Positions 34,114 through 43,273 of a stretch of 64,000 nt of DNA are shown here, piece after piece. The notes beneath the pieces were generated by a model. That model saw nothing but the letters and a program-made list of their open reading frames with translations. It ran no database searches and was not told the origin of the DNA. Both the position numbers and the translations under genes were made by a program. Each line of letters starts with the position of its first letter. The first letter of the stretch is position 1. The stretch comes from Candidatus Zixiibacteriota bacterium (lineage in GTDB: Bacteria > Zixibacteria > MSB-5A5 > UBA10806 > 4484-95), in the NCBI GenBank assembly GCA_021159005.1, contig JAGGSN010000134.1, positions 16,396-80,395 on the forward strand. The letters are read 5' to 3'.

Positions 34114-34428
34114 TTAAGCCAAGTAATCGACATTTTTAGAATGTTTTTCTTGGTCGTCATACGATTTATTTTGTTTGTCTTCTTTTTCTTGTTTTCGTTT
34201 TTTATCATTTTCTTGATTGTTCTTTTTTTGCTTTTCATCACGATGAATGGCGATTTCATCAGATTTAGGCAAATCGTTCACTTTGCTCTTGCTGTTGGCA
34301 ACTTTTTTTTGCATCTCCTGCGCAAACTGTTTCTGCGCTTCTTCGGGACTTGACTTCTGAAGATGCTGTATTTTTTCTAAGAGCTGCGTTTTGGAAAGGT
34401 TGTCTTGCAAATCGACCGGCCTAACCAT
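34114..34428 (-). CDS. Highly charged hypothetical protein after fliA
   Basis: A 104-aa protein; the second half is almost all Lys, Glu, Asp, Gln and Asn and is probably disordered. The first 45 residues form a helix (LSKTQLLEKIQHLQ). No family recognised. It lies between fliA and the SwrB-like gene (9 bp gap), where other genomes also carry small poorly conserved genes. Confidence 0.55.
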   Translation of the reverse strand: MVRPVDLQDNLSKTQLLEKIQHLQKSSPEEAQKQFAQEMQKKVANSKSKVNDLPKSDEIAIHRDEKQKKNNQENDKKRKQEKEDKQNKSYDDQEKHSKNVDYLA

Positions 34429-34470
34429 AACAACCTCCGGTCATCTTAGATACATTGGTAAATTTAGTCT

Positions 34471-35229
34471 TTAAAGAGCGAATTTATCTCGAATCATCTG
34501 TCTTAAACGCAAAACCGATTTGGTATGGATTTGGGATACTCTGGATTCTGAAATCAGCATAACTTCTCCAATTTCCTTGAGGGTTAATTCTTCATAGTAG
34601 TAAAGCGCAACAACCAAACGTTCCTGTTCTGAGAGGGAACTAATAGAATTAATCAAAAACGCTCTTAACTCCGAACGTTCGAGGTCATTTAGAACATTAT
34701 TTACAGCTTCGTTTTGGATTGTTTCAATTCGAGGAACCTGCCGATTGTCGTCCTCGCGGCAAATTAGTTCATCAAGTGAAAGCAGGGAGGTACATGATAC
34801 ATCTCCGAGAGCCGACAACAAGTCTTTCATTGGGAGATTCATCTGTTTGGCCAGTTCTTTTTCGGAGGGCGACCTGCCTAATTCATTTTCGAGCGCAGTC
34901 ATTGCTTTTTCGATATTTCTTGATTTAGCCCGAGTTGACCGCGGCACCCAATCCAAGGCTCTCAATTCATCCAAAATTGCACCGCGAATTCTAGGCACTG
35001 CATAGGTTTCAAATTTTACACCTCTTGCCGGGTCATAGTTATTAAACGCCTCGATTAGCCCTATTACACCGGTATTGACAAGGTCATTAAATTCCACCGA
35101 TTTGGGAAATCCCAATGCCATTCGACTGGCTACATTTCTTACAAGTGGAAGATACTCCCTCAATAATTTGTCGCGGGTATAGGGATCTAACGTTTTCTTG
35201 TAATTTTCCCATACTACTTGAGTTGCCAT
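34471..35229 (-). CDS. fliA: FliA, flagellar sigma-28 factor
   Basis: A 252-aa group 3 sigma factor. Region 2: YLPLVRNVASRMALGFP and GLIEAFNNYDPARGVKFET; region 3: KELAKQMNLPMKDLLSAL; region 4: LSEQERLVVALYYYEELTL and LISESRVSQIHTKSVLRLR. It should read the TAAA...CCGATAA sites found before flgM, the glycosyltransferase block, fliC and the receiver gene, and be held by the FlgM-like protein. It follows flhG by 75 bp, the classic order. Confidence 0.95.
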   Translation of the reverse strand: MATQVVWENYKKTLDPYTRDKLLREYLPLVRNVASRMALGFPKSVEFNDLVNTGVIGLIEAFNNYDPARGVKFETYAVPRIRGAILDELRALDWVPRSTRAKSRNIEKAMTALENELGRSPSEKELAKQMNLPMKDLLSALGDVSCTSLLSLDELICREDDNRQVPRIETIQNEAVNNVLNDLERSELRAFLINSISSLSEQERLVVALYYYEELTLKEIGEVMLISESRVSQIHTKSVLRLRQMIRDKFAL

Positions 35230-35304
35230 AATAATATCCCTTATAAATCTAAACGTTATTATCCAATATATTTTATCGTCATTTGACTGGATGCTTTGTT
35301 AACT

Positions 35305-36060
35305 TCAATAACAATTAATTCTCTCCGTTTCATTTTGCAACTTGCCCTTTAAACGACAAATCCGGGCGAGATTTAAGAAATCAGACCGGGCCGGGCAATC
35401 ATGTTGACTTAAGAAGAACGGCTGCTGCTCTAAAACCGATAGCGCGAGATGGCGGTCATCATGAATGAAGCCGGCATGATTGAATTTAAAATGCAGGAAT
35501 TGACTGGTCAGAATATCAAACCTGGTTTCCAACGAAGCCGCCATGTCAGCTGAGTCGACTCGGTTAAACAGAATTCCGCATCTTTGGGCAAGCTCTTCAC
35601 GATAAAGCGATCTCGCTAAGATATAAGCGCCGGCAATTGAGGTGGGTTCTGGCGTGCTCACAATCACTGGTATTTCAGACAAGCCCGCCAGCGTATATGG
35701 AATAGGCCCGACTCCGGTAGGACAGTCAAAAATCGCGAAATCGTTTCCCTGAACCACGCTGACTATCTCTGCCAGAAAGTCCTCCACATCCTTTTCGCCA
35801 AGTATTGTCGAACAATGCGCAATTGAGGAGCAATATAAATTAACATTATCGGTAAGGTTGAAATTATTCGAGCCATCGCTTTCACAATTTAGATTTCCCG
35901 AATTAGTCAGGTTAACCAAGTCTCCGCTGCCAACGTCAAGCAGAATAGTTTTCATACCCAGCGAACCAAGGCTTAGCGCCAGATTTAAAGCGATTACCGA
36001 CTTGCCTACTCCGCCCTTGCCGGAAAGCAAGGCAATGCCTGTTACTTCTTCTATTGCCAT
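35305..36060 (-). CDS. flhG: FlhG (YlxH/FleN), MinD-like ATPase
   Basis: Controls flagellar number with FlhF. The deviant Walker A is clear (LLSGKGGVGKSVIALNLAL) and the switch II Asp is in FDCPTGVG. Switch I reads LLDVGSGDLVN rather than the usual DADLGLAN, so the second Asp is a Gly. At 251 aa it is slightly short, and it lacks an obvious N-terminal DQAxxLR FlhF-activating motif. Overlaps flhF by 10 nt. Confidence 0.88.
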   Translation of the reverse strand: MAIEEVTGIALLSGKGGVGKSVIALNLALSLGSLGMKTILLDVGSGDLVNLTNSGNLNCESDGSNNFNLTDNVNLYCSSIAHCSTILGEKDVEDFLAEIVSVVQGNDFAIFDCPTGVGPIPYTLAGLSEIPVIVSTPEPTSIAGAYILARSLYREELAQRCGILFNRVDSADMAASLETRFDILTSQFLHFKFNHAGFIHDDRHLALSVLEQQPFFLSQHDCPARSDFLNLARICRLKGKLQNETERINCY

Positions 36061-37259
36061 ATCCCCACAGCTTCCATTTCATACTTTGGTTCACTATTGT
36101 CGCTGGAATCATCAACAACGAGAGCGCCTGCTAAAGATTCGGGAAGCGCCGGACCAAACTGGCCGGGAATTTCACGCGAGCGGCACAGATAGGAAAGTTT
36201 CTTGCCCGAATTAACAACTGCAGTAACTACTCCGCCGCAAGCCTTTGTCTCATCCAGTTTGCTGACAAGGATTTTATTGATTCCGAACTCATTGAAAGAA
36301 TCAAGCATATTAGCAACATCTTTGGCTGGCGTGGATGCAGGTATTACCAAATGAATTTCATGCGGTTTCGAGGCTCTGATTAGCGACAACAGTTCGCTGA
36401 TTTCCTCATCGTTGTTTGGGCTAACTCCGGGAGTATCGATTAATATCAATCCTTGTTCCTGTGATTTTATAGCCATCGACAGCTCTTCCGGGGAATAAAC
36501 GACCCCAAACGGACAGCCGATTATTCTACAGTATGATTTTACCTGTTGACTTGAATCGGCTCTGAAATTATCGGATGTGATAATAGCGATTCTGTCATTG
36601 CTTTCGATTTTATAATTCATAGCCAGCCGGGCTATGGCGGATGTTTTACCTGACCCGGTGGGACCGACAAACATCACTACAGTTTTGCCGTCTTTGTTTA
36701 TCTTTATCGGCTCGCCCATAGGTATAATTGAACACAGCGTCTGTCTGATTTGCGCTTTTATCTCGGGCATTTCAAGGCTTAGCGGATTTTCTGTTTGGGC
36801 GAGACGGGATACAATAGATAGAGCCAGCTCCTCTGAGATATTTCTATTAACAAGCTCTCTGCCCGCTTCGAGCATATTGCCTGATAGATTGCCAAAGAAA
36901 GTTAAAGCGCGCTTACTTTCCGGTTTTTCCTCTTTTTTCTCCGCCATCGTATTTTTCAACTCGGCAAGCTGTTCAGACAAGCTGTTTAGCCTCTCTACAG
37001 TTATTGATTCGGACTGCATAGATTCCATCTCGTTCGCTATACTATTAGCGTTTTCAGATTCAATATCCGGAGACGGTTCGAATCTGGATTTTTTCTCCAC
37101 TTCGACTGCAGCAGTTACCTCCACACCCTTAAGATTGCCGGGGCCGCCTGCTTTTCTGTTCATCCTGGTTTTCAGGATAACGGCCTGGTCGCCAAGTTCG
37201 CTTTTAACTTTGGCTAACGCCTCAGGCATACTGGGCGCGACAAATTTTTTAATTACCAT
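36051..37259 (-). CDS. flhF: FlhF, SRP-type GTPase
   Basis: Places the flagellum at its site. The 402-aa protein has a B domain with a variable linker (residues 1-150), an N domain, and a GTPase domain with GPTGSGKT (G1), LIDTPGVS (G3) and SKLDET (G4). The end diverges from other FlhF proteins in a short acidic tail. It overlaps flhA by 11 nt and flhG by 10 nt. Confidence 0.93.
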   Translation of the reverse strand: MVIKKFVAPSMPEALAKVKSELGDQAVILKTRMNRKAGGPGNLKGVEVTAAVEVEKKSRFEPSPDIESENANSIANEMESMQSESITVERLNSLSEQLAELKNTMAEKKEEKPESKRALTFFGNLSGNMLEAGRELVNRNISEELALSIVSRLAQTENPLSLEMPEIKAQIRQTLCSIIPMGEPIKINKDGKTVVMFVGPTGSGKTSAIARLAMNYKIESNDRIAIITSDNFRADSSQQVKSYCRIIGCPFGVVYSPEELSMAIKSQEQGLILIDTPGVSPNNDEEISELLSLIRASKPHEIHLVIPASTPAKDVANMLDSFNEFGINKILVSKLDETKACGGVVTAVVNSGKKLSYLCRSREIPGQFGPALPESLAGALVVDDSSDNSEPKYEMEAVGIWQ

Positions 37260-39330
37260 CTGCTAACCTCACTGTTTTTATGCTTTCAACTTCTATTTCC
37301 GGGAGCAACTCATTATATGATATTACCGCCAGCGAAGACGCTATAGGCTTGATGAAACGCTTGAACACAAGCCTTATATTGGGCGATACCAAAAGCACAG
37401 GAGTATATCCCTGAGCCTGCATCTCCTCGGTTGCCTGAATAATAGCATCGTGAATTTGCTTGGCTATATCCGGCGGCAATGTTAACATTAAACCATGCTT
37501 AGTCGATTGGATTGATGACGCCACTTTCTGTTCTATGTCAGGATCGAGACTCATTACTGTCATACCACCGACAGAATTAAGATATAATTCTGTGATAGTG
37601 CGGCTTAAGCCGTGTCTTACATATTCCGTAAGGATGTCGGGTTCTTTTGTTGAGGCGACAAAATCGCTGATTGTTTCCAATATTGTTGGCAGGTCTTTAA
37701 TAGGCACTCTTTCCTCAAGCAGGTTTTGCAAGACTTTTTGGATAACGCCATGATTGACCTGCCCCGGCACCAACTCATCGACTAAGGCGCTATTATCGGT
37801 TTTTATATTTTCTATCAAGTTTGATGTTTCCTGCCGAGTTATGAATTCTGCGGCGTTTGATTTTACAATCTCGGTTAAATGAGTAGCCAGCACTGAGACC
37901 GGTTCGACAACGGTATAACCACTCTTTTCAGCCAATGCTTTGGAACTTTCGCTAACCCATCTTGCCTCTAAACCAAAGGCGGGTTCTTTAACATCCTGTC
38001 CCTCTACCGGCTCGGTAATAAAACCGGGATTTATTGCCAGATACTGACCGGGGTAAAGTTCTGACGAGGCTACTTTATGGCCGCGGATTTTAATTTGATA
38101 CTCATTTGGCTGAAGCTGAATATTATCCCTGATTCTAATCGGCGGCACTAAAAACCCCATATCGGCGGCAATCTGCCGTCGAATCATGCTGATACGATCG
38201 AGTAGATCATTGCCTTGGGAAATATCAACCAAAGGGATAAGAGCATAACCAATCTCAACTTCCATAGCATCCACTTTTAAATATTCTTCCATCTTTTCAG
38301 GGGGCGGCAGTTCCCTTGTTTCCTCGCCAGCCTCAGCGGTTTTCTCTTTTTTCTTCTTAGCCTGAATAGATGTATAAGCCAAAAAGCCGGTTACTCCGCC
38401 TAAAAGCATGAATGGAATGGTCGGCATACCGGGGATAATTCCAAAGAATGTTAAGATAAACGCCGCTACCATAATCGCCCTGGGCTGCGTGGTTAACTGG
38501 TGAGCTAAATCTTTGCCAAGGTTTGATTCTGAGGCGGCACGCGTAACAATAATACCGGCTGAGGTAGAAACGATAAGCGCAGGTATCTGAGTAACGAGAC
38601 CGTCGCCTACTGTCAGGAGGGTATATGTTGTCAGGGCTTCGCCGATGGCCATTGAGTTTTGGACAACGCCGATAATGATACCGGCGATAATATTAATTAG
38701 CGTGATTAATATACCGGCAATAGCATCACCGCGAACGAATTTTGAGGCGCCATCCATTGCGCCGTAGAAATCCGCCTCTTTACTGATATCAAGCCGACGT
38801 TTTCTGGCTTCATCCTCGCTAATCAGGCCGGCATTTAAGTCTGCATCGATTGCCATCTGTTTGCCGGGCATAGCATCTAAGGTAAAACGCGCGCCAACTT
38901 CGGCAATTCTACCGGCGCCTTTGGTAATTACAACAAATTGAATAATCACTAAAATACAGAAGATGATAAAGCCAACGATATAATTGCCGCCAACTACGAA
39001 ATTACCAAACGAGGAGATAACTTCGCCGGCATAAGCCTGACCGAGAATCAACCTGGTTGAGGCGACATTTAATGACAGCCTGAACAGTGTTATAATCAGA
39101 AGCATGCCAGGGAATACCGAGAGGTCAAGCGGCTTGGTGATATACATTGTTACCAGCAAAATCACTAACGAAATGGTGATATTGAGAGCCAGCATGAAAT
39201 CTAAAAACTCTGGGGGCACCGGTAATATAAGTATGCCCAGTATGGCTACTACCAAAACCGCCAGAACGATATCCGAATGCTCGGTGAATTTTGCCAGCAT
39301 CGGTTTTTCGGTTTTAGTCAAATCAGCCAT
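37249..39330 (-). CDS. flhA: FlhA, flagellar export gate
   Basis: 693 aa. The N-terminal half holds about eight membrane helices (HSDIVLAVLVVAILGILIL) and the FHIPEP-type loop (GARFTLDAMPGKQMAID). The cytosolic C-terminal domain contains DISQGNDLLDRISMIRRQ and SLDPDIEQKVASSI. Full family length. Its stop overlaps flhF, and its start shares a base with the flhB stop. Confidence 0.97.
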   Translation of the reverse strand: MADLTKTEKPMLAKFTEHSDIVLAVLVVAILGILILPVPPEFLDFMLALNITISLVILLVTMYITKPLDLSVFPGMLLIITLFRLSLNVASTRLILGQAYAGEVISSFGNFVVGGNYIVGFIIFCILVIIQFVVITKGAGRIAEVGARFTLDAMPGKQMAIDADLNAGLISEDEARKRRLDISKEADFYGAMDGASKFVRGDAIAGILITLINIIAGIIIGVVQNSMAIGEALTTYTLLTVGDGLVTQIPALIVSTSAGIIVTRAASESNLGKDLAHQLTTQPRAIMVAAFILTFFGIIPGMPTIPFMLLGGVTGFLAYTSIQAKKKKEKTAEAGEETRELPPPEKMEEYLKVDAMEVEIGYALIPLVDISQGNDLLDRISMIRRQIAADMGFLVPPIRIRDNIQLQPNEYQIKIRGHKVASSELYPGQYLAINPGFITEPVEGQDVKEPAFGLEARWVSESSKALAEKSGYTVVEPVSVLATHLTEIVKSNAAEFITRQETSNLIENIKTDNSALVDELVPGQVNHGVIQKVLQNLLEERVPIKDLPTILETISDFVASTKEPDILTEYVRHGLSRTITELYLNSVGGMTVMSLDPDIEQKVASSIQSTKHGLMLTLPPDIAKQIHDAIIQATEEMQAQGYTPVLLVSPNIRLVFKRFIKPIASSLAVISYNELLPEIEVESIKTVRLADGN

Positions 39331-40394
39331 TAGGCTTTACCTTTTAATTTGTAAACATACGCCAGTACCTCGGCAACCGCCTTATACAGCCTGGCGGGAA
39401 CATACATGCCAATGTCAACAGCCTCAAACAGCGCTCTGGCTAATGGTTTATTTTCAACAACCGGGATTTTAAACTTTTTGGCTATATCTTTAATTCTCTC
39501 CGCCATAAGCCGTTCGCCCTTGGCTATTACTTTTGGCGCCGACATAGCCTGAGCATCATATTTTAAACCCACAGCAATATGGGTCGGGTTGGTAACCACG
39601 ACATCCGCCTCTTCCACATCTTTGAGCATGCGGGCATGAGCCATTTCGCGCTGAATGCGTCTTATTCTCATTTTGATAAGAGGGTCGCCTTCGTATTGTT
39701 TATGCTCATCTTTAATTTCCTGTTTTGTCATCCGGAGATTTTTTTCAAAGTCATATTTTTGATAAGCGTAATCCAAAATTGCTAAAATCAGCAATACTCC
39801 GGCAGCCCTTAATACGATTTTTACGGCAATCTTCATGGCAAATATAAGAATTTGGACAATTTCCTGGTCGGCTAAGGGGATATAGTTGGCCATTTCGCCT
39901 TTATAGGTTATGTAAACAACATACGCTATTAGCGACACTTTTAATGTATCGCGAATAAGACTAAATAATGTCTTGGTCGAAAACATCCTTTTAAACCCTT
40001 TAATCACATCCAATTTATCAAATTTGGGTGAGAGTGACTCGGGGGTAATGCGTACGCCAACTTGAGCTATATTTATAAGAAGACCGGTTACCGTTAAAAG
40101 AATAAGCAAGGGGGCGAGCACTTTTACTAAAATTGAGCCATTTGCCATAAAGATTTCTTGGAATTTGTTAACGGTAATATCAATGCCGATCATATCAATA
40201 TTGAAATAGAAAGCATTGACTAAGTTTGAATAGATGTAACTGGAAAAGATAACTAAACCAAGCATTCCCATAAATATTATAAATATGGAGTTAAGCTCCT
40301 GCGATTTGGCAACCTGGCCTTTTTTTCGCGACTCCTCTTTCTTTCGGGGAGTCGCCTGTTCAGTTTTTTCGTCTTTGCTTTTTTCTTCAGCCAT
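39330..40394 (-). CDS. flhB: FlhB, export specificity switch
   Basis: 354 aa with four membrane helices and the self-cleaving NPTH motif (VVTNPTHIAVGLKYD) at about residue 265. The N-terminus is charged (KTEQATPRKKEESRKKGQ). Substrate switching from hook to filament depends on the cleavage at Asn-Pro. Normal size and order. Confidence 0.97.
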   Translation of the reverse strand: MAEEKSKDEKTEQATPRKKEESRKKGQVAKSQELNSIFIIFMGMLGLVIFSSYIYSNLVNAFYFNIDMIGIDITVNKFQEIFMANGSILVKVLAPLLILLTVTGLLINIAQVGVRITPESLSPKFDKLDVIKGFKRMFSTKTLFSLIRDTLKVSLIAYVVYITYKGEMANYIPLADQEIVQILIFAMKIAVKIVLRAAGVLLILAILDYAYQKYDFEKNLRMTKQEIKDEHKQYEGDPLIKMRIRRIQREMAHARMLKDVEEADVVVTNPTHIAVGLKYDAQAMSAPKVIAKGERLMAERIKDIAKKFKIPVVENKPLARALFEAVDIGMYVPARLYKAVAEVLAYVYKLKGKA

Positions 40395-40396
40395 AA

Positions 40397-41182
40397 CTAC
40401 GCCGGCCTTAAAGCCCAGATAAGGTTACTAAGGTTATTGTCCAATCCCTGTAAAAGCTTGGAAAACACATACCCGAATATAGGCAGTGATATTCCCAGCA
40501 TTAACAGACCAAGACCTATTTTAAGAGGGAAACCGATAATAAAAATATTCATCTGGGGAACAGTACGCGCAATAATACCCAGAGAAATACTCAATAAAAA
40601 CATGGTAACAATACATGGAGCGCCAAGTTTTATAGCCAAGGCGATAGTGTTAACCGAGGCTTTAATCATAAGCTCCGCTGAAGCATTGGAAAAGTTTATT
40701 TGTCCTAATGGTATCACCTGGAAACTTCCGGAAATAGCCGAAATCACCATGTGATGGCCATTAAGAGCTAAAAATATCAGCATCACGATAATAAACTGGA
40801 ACTGTCCTATTATAGGAACCTGCTCCGATGAATTGGGATCTATAACATTAACGATGCCAAATCCCATCTGAAGGCCTATGATATTGCCGGCAAACTGAAC
40901 GGCTAAAAATATCATTAATGAGATAAAACCAATAGCCAAACCAGCGGCAACCTCTTTTACGAGAACTGCTGTCATGCCAAATAATTCAGCGGGTAGATTA
41001 ATAGGACGGGTTGGGATTGTTGGCAGTAAAATCAAACTGAAGATAATAATAAAACCGATTTTCGCCATTTTAGGTACATTTCGATGGCCAAAAACCGGAG
41101 CTACTGACATAATTCCGCCAACCCTCAACATTACCAACAAAAGCTTTTCAAATTCGAGCGCACTTAACTGCAAAAGCGACAT
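40397..41182 (-). CDS. fliR: FliR, export gate component
   Basis: About 261 aa with six membrane helices (FEKLLLVMLRVGGIMSVAP, KIGFIIIFSLILLPTIP), typical of FliR, and MGFGIVNVIDPNSSEQVP in the conserved loop. I chose the ATG at 41182, 10 nt after an AGGAGG; the TTG at 41191 is too close to that site. First gene of the fliR-flhBAFG-fliA transcript. fliPQ are not next to it, which is unusual for this order. Confidence 0.95.
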   Translation of the reverse strand: MSLLQLSALEFEKLLLVMLRVGGIMSVAPVFGHRNVPKMAKIGFIIIFSLILLPTIPTRPINLPAELFGMTAVLVKEVAAGLAIGFISLMIFLAVQFAGNIIGLQMGFGIVNVIDPNSSEQVPIIGQFQFIIVMLIFLALNGHHMVISAISGSFQVIPLGQINFSNASAELMIKASVNTIALAIKLGAPCIVTMFLLSISLGIIARTVPQMNIFIIGFPLKIGLGLLMLGISLPIFGYVFSKLLQGLDNNLSNLIWALRPA

Positions 41183-41210
41183 TAAACACAATCCTCCTGT
41201 TCAGACATTG

Positions 41211-41226
41211 AGCAAAGCTTGTGCCC
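41211..41226 (-). promoter_or_regulatory. Sigma-54-like promoter of the fliR-flhB-flhA-flhF-flhG-fliA operon
   Basis: The - strand reads GGGCAC, 5 nt, TTGCT with GG and GC exactly 10 nt apart; the GGCAC and TTGC boxes both fit the RpoN consensus. Transcription should begin near 41200, about 18 nt before the fliR ATG, with the AGGAGG site between. Confidence 0.65.
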
Positions 41227-41407
41227 AACCATCAAACACAAACAGTTTATCTTATCGCCTTATGTATCTTTATGTTACGGCTGTTGTTTAAACCGTTAAA
41301 GAAAGCTGGAAATAATATTTGGAAAAATATTCCGGTAATTTTATGAAGCTTTTTCCAAACAGGATTTTATAATTAATGAAATTTAGGCACGATTTTATAT
41401 TACATTT

Positions 41408-41463
41408 GTTGTCAGAAGTAACTTCTGACAACACCTTTCTTACGTCAGGTCCCCGCACCTGAC
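41408..41463. repeat. Two adjacent perfect hairpins upstream of fliR
   Basis: GTTGTCAGAAGT (41408-41419) pairs with ACTTCTGACAAC (41421-41432) around one base: a 12-bp perfect palindrome. GTCAGGT (41444-41450) pairs with ACCTGAC (41457-41463). Either could be a dispersed repeat or a binding site for a regulator. The rest of 41227-41617 holds no gene I can support. Confidence 0.55.
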
Positions 41464-41617
41464 AGCGCAGCATTGCTATAAATCGATATCATTACACATT
41501 TTTGTAAAAAAATAACCTCCCGGAAAAGTGAAGTATTAGCCAACGTTCGGCATCCAAATCCTCTGTCAGTGGCTGGGGCAGTTAAATTGCATAACCATAT
41601 AACGTGTTAACGCAGAT

Positions 41618-41782
41618 ATTATTCCTCTCTTGAGCGGGATTATGGTGGTTGGTGTATGTCCTCGTGCACCAACATTTTATTATTCCCTTCTTGAGAGGGG
41701 CCAGGGGTGTGTTTTTAACGCTATATATTCAATATAATTCTGGAAAATTTTTAATTTATTTACATTCAACTATAAAATCCGG
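41618..41782 (+). repeat. Dispersed intergenic repeat, copy A
   Basis: The block from about 41651 (GTATGTCCTCGTGCACC) through TTATTCCCTTCTTGAGAGGG, GGGTGTGTTTTTAAC and AATTTATTTACATTC matches two other places in the window base for base over long stretches (63565-63706, same strand; 47775-47915, opposite strand). A truncated piece (TATTATTCCTCTCTTGAGCG) precedes it at 41618. It is non-coding. Confidence 0.75.
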
Positions 41783-41888
41783 AATTAATTGTTGGGTGTG
41801 ATATAGAAATTTTAGGGGAATCCTATTTCACAATGTCTTGATTTGCAGTTATGATTTTATTATTATTATTAATGAAGCAGGAGGCGAA

Positions 41889-42620
41889 ATGAAAGGTATC
41901 GTACTGGCGGGCGGTCTGGGCACACGGCTTTATCCGTTAACCAAGATTACGAATAAACATCTTTTGCCAGTTTATGATAAGCCGATGATTTTTTATCCTA
42001 TTCAGACGCTCGTTAATGCCGGTATTAAGGATATTATGATTGTAACAGGCGGTAATAATGCCGGTGATTTTTTAAAGCTTTTGGGCAACGGCTCAGAGTT
42101 TGGGTTAGAACATCTGCATTTTACATATCAGGCGCAAGAGGGCGGTATTGCCGAGGCTATTGGTTTATGCGAATATTTTTCTGAAGGCAAAAATGTGATT
42201 ATCGTTCTGGGCGATAATATTCTGGGTGGAAATATTATAGGCAGCGTAAATCGATATAAGAAGCAAAAAGAAGGGGCGATGATATTTTTAAAAAAGGTTA
42301 AAAATCCCCAAGAATATGGAGTCGCCGAATTTGAAAATCGAAAGATAGTTAAAATTGTTGAAAAACCTGTTCATCCTAAAAGCAATCTGGCTGTGATAGG
42401 AGTATATATTTATGATAGCCGGATATTCGATATTATAAAAACCCTCAAGCCCTCCAACCGTGGAGAACTGGAAATTACCGATGTCAATAATGCTTATATT
42501 CGCAAGGGTCTCATGTCGTACGCTATGCTTAATGGCGGCTGGGCTGATGCTGGCGAATCAATAGATGGCTACAATAATACTATAAATTTTGTCCGCAAAT
42601 ATGGCGCAAATAAACTTTAA
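41889..42620 (+). CDS. rfbA: Glucose-1-phosphate thymidylyltransferase (RfbA/RmlA-type)
   Basis: Makes dTDP-glucose. 243 aa from the ATG at 41889, which has an AGGAGG site. Motifs: GIVLAGGLGTRLYPLTK (nucleotide loop), KPMIFYPIQTL, GDNILGG and the IVEKP signature. It is shorter than enteric RmlA (about 290), as in the short-form bacterial/archaeal enzymes. It heads rfbA-rfbC-SDR-rfbD. No rfbB dehydratase is in the window. Confidence 0.9.
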   Translation: MKGIVLAGGLGTRLYPLTKITNKHLLPVYDKPMIFYPIQTLVNAGIKDIMIVTGGNNAGDFLKLLGNGSEFGLEHLHFTYQAQEGGIAEAIGLCEYFSEGKNVIIVLGDNILGGNIIGSVNRYKKQKEGAMIFLKKVKNPQEYGVAEFENRKIVKIVEKPVHPKSNLAVIGVYIYDSRIFDIIKTLKPSNRGELEITDVNNAYIRKGLMSYAMLNGGWADAGESIDGYNNTINFVRKYGANKL

Positions 42621-42709
42621 ATCAACACAGGCACATAAACTGCGTATGAAGAAGATGACCTGCATATATTATCCGCATAAACCCGAAACCACTTTTTGGA
42701 AAATAATAA

Positions 42710-43273
42710 ATGATAATAAAAAAGACAAAACTTGAGGGCTTAGTTATAATAGAGCCGGAAGTGTTTCGCGATAATCGAGGATTTTTTACCGAAAGCTATT
42801 CAAAACGCACTCTAAAGAATTACGGCTTCATTTTCGATATGGTTCAGGATAACCACTCGCTGAGTTTCGAGGAAGGGACAATCAGGGGACTTCATTATCA
42901 GCTAAATCCTAAAGCGCAGACAAAAATAGTCAGGGCACTGAGAGGCTCATTTATGGATGTCGCTGTGGATATACGCAAAGGAAGCCCGACATTCGGCAAA
43001 TGGGAAAGCATAATACTAACTGCCGAAAATATGAAACAGGTTATCATTCCCAAAGGGTTCGCGCATGGCATATGCACCACGGCACCCAATACTGAAGTGT
43101 TTTACAAGGTCGATCAGTTTTATAATTCTGAGTATGAGCGGGCAATTCGCTGGGATGATCCCGAGCTGGCGATTGACTGGCCATACGTCAAGTGCATTCT
43201 TTCCGACAAAGACCGCAAGGCGCCGTTTTTTCCCGAGGCGGAAATTAATTTTATTTATAAGGATACTCGATGA
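42710..43273 (+). CDS. rfbC: dTDP-4-dehydrorhamnose 3,5-epimerase
   Basis: 187 aa cupin epimerase of the rhamnose route. Family features: FTESYSKRTLKNYG near residue 27, GTIRGLHYQ with the catalytic His near residue 65, DVAVDIRKGSPTFGKW, and IPKGFAHGICT. Standard length. It overlaps the next gene by 4 nt. Confidence 0.94.
   Translation: MIIKKTKLEGLVIIEPEVFRDNRGFFTESYSKRTLKNYGFIFDMVQDNHSLSFEEGTIRGLHYQLNPKAQTKIVRALRGSFMDVAVDIRKGSPTFGKWESIILTAENMKQVIIPKGFAHGICTTAPNTEVFYKVDQFYNSEYERAIRWDDPELAIDWPYVKCILSDKDRKAPFFPEAEINFIYKDTR

Noticed and set aside
36634..37266. A 210-aa frame antisense to flhF
   Set aside because: Fully opposite a well-supported gene; Ser/Leu-rich translation typical of antisense frames.
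41288..41473. A 61-aa frame on the - strand upstream of fliR
   Set aside because: It runs through the two perfect hairpins, has no ribosome site and no recognisable content.
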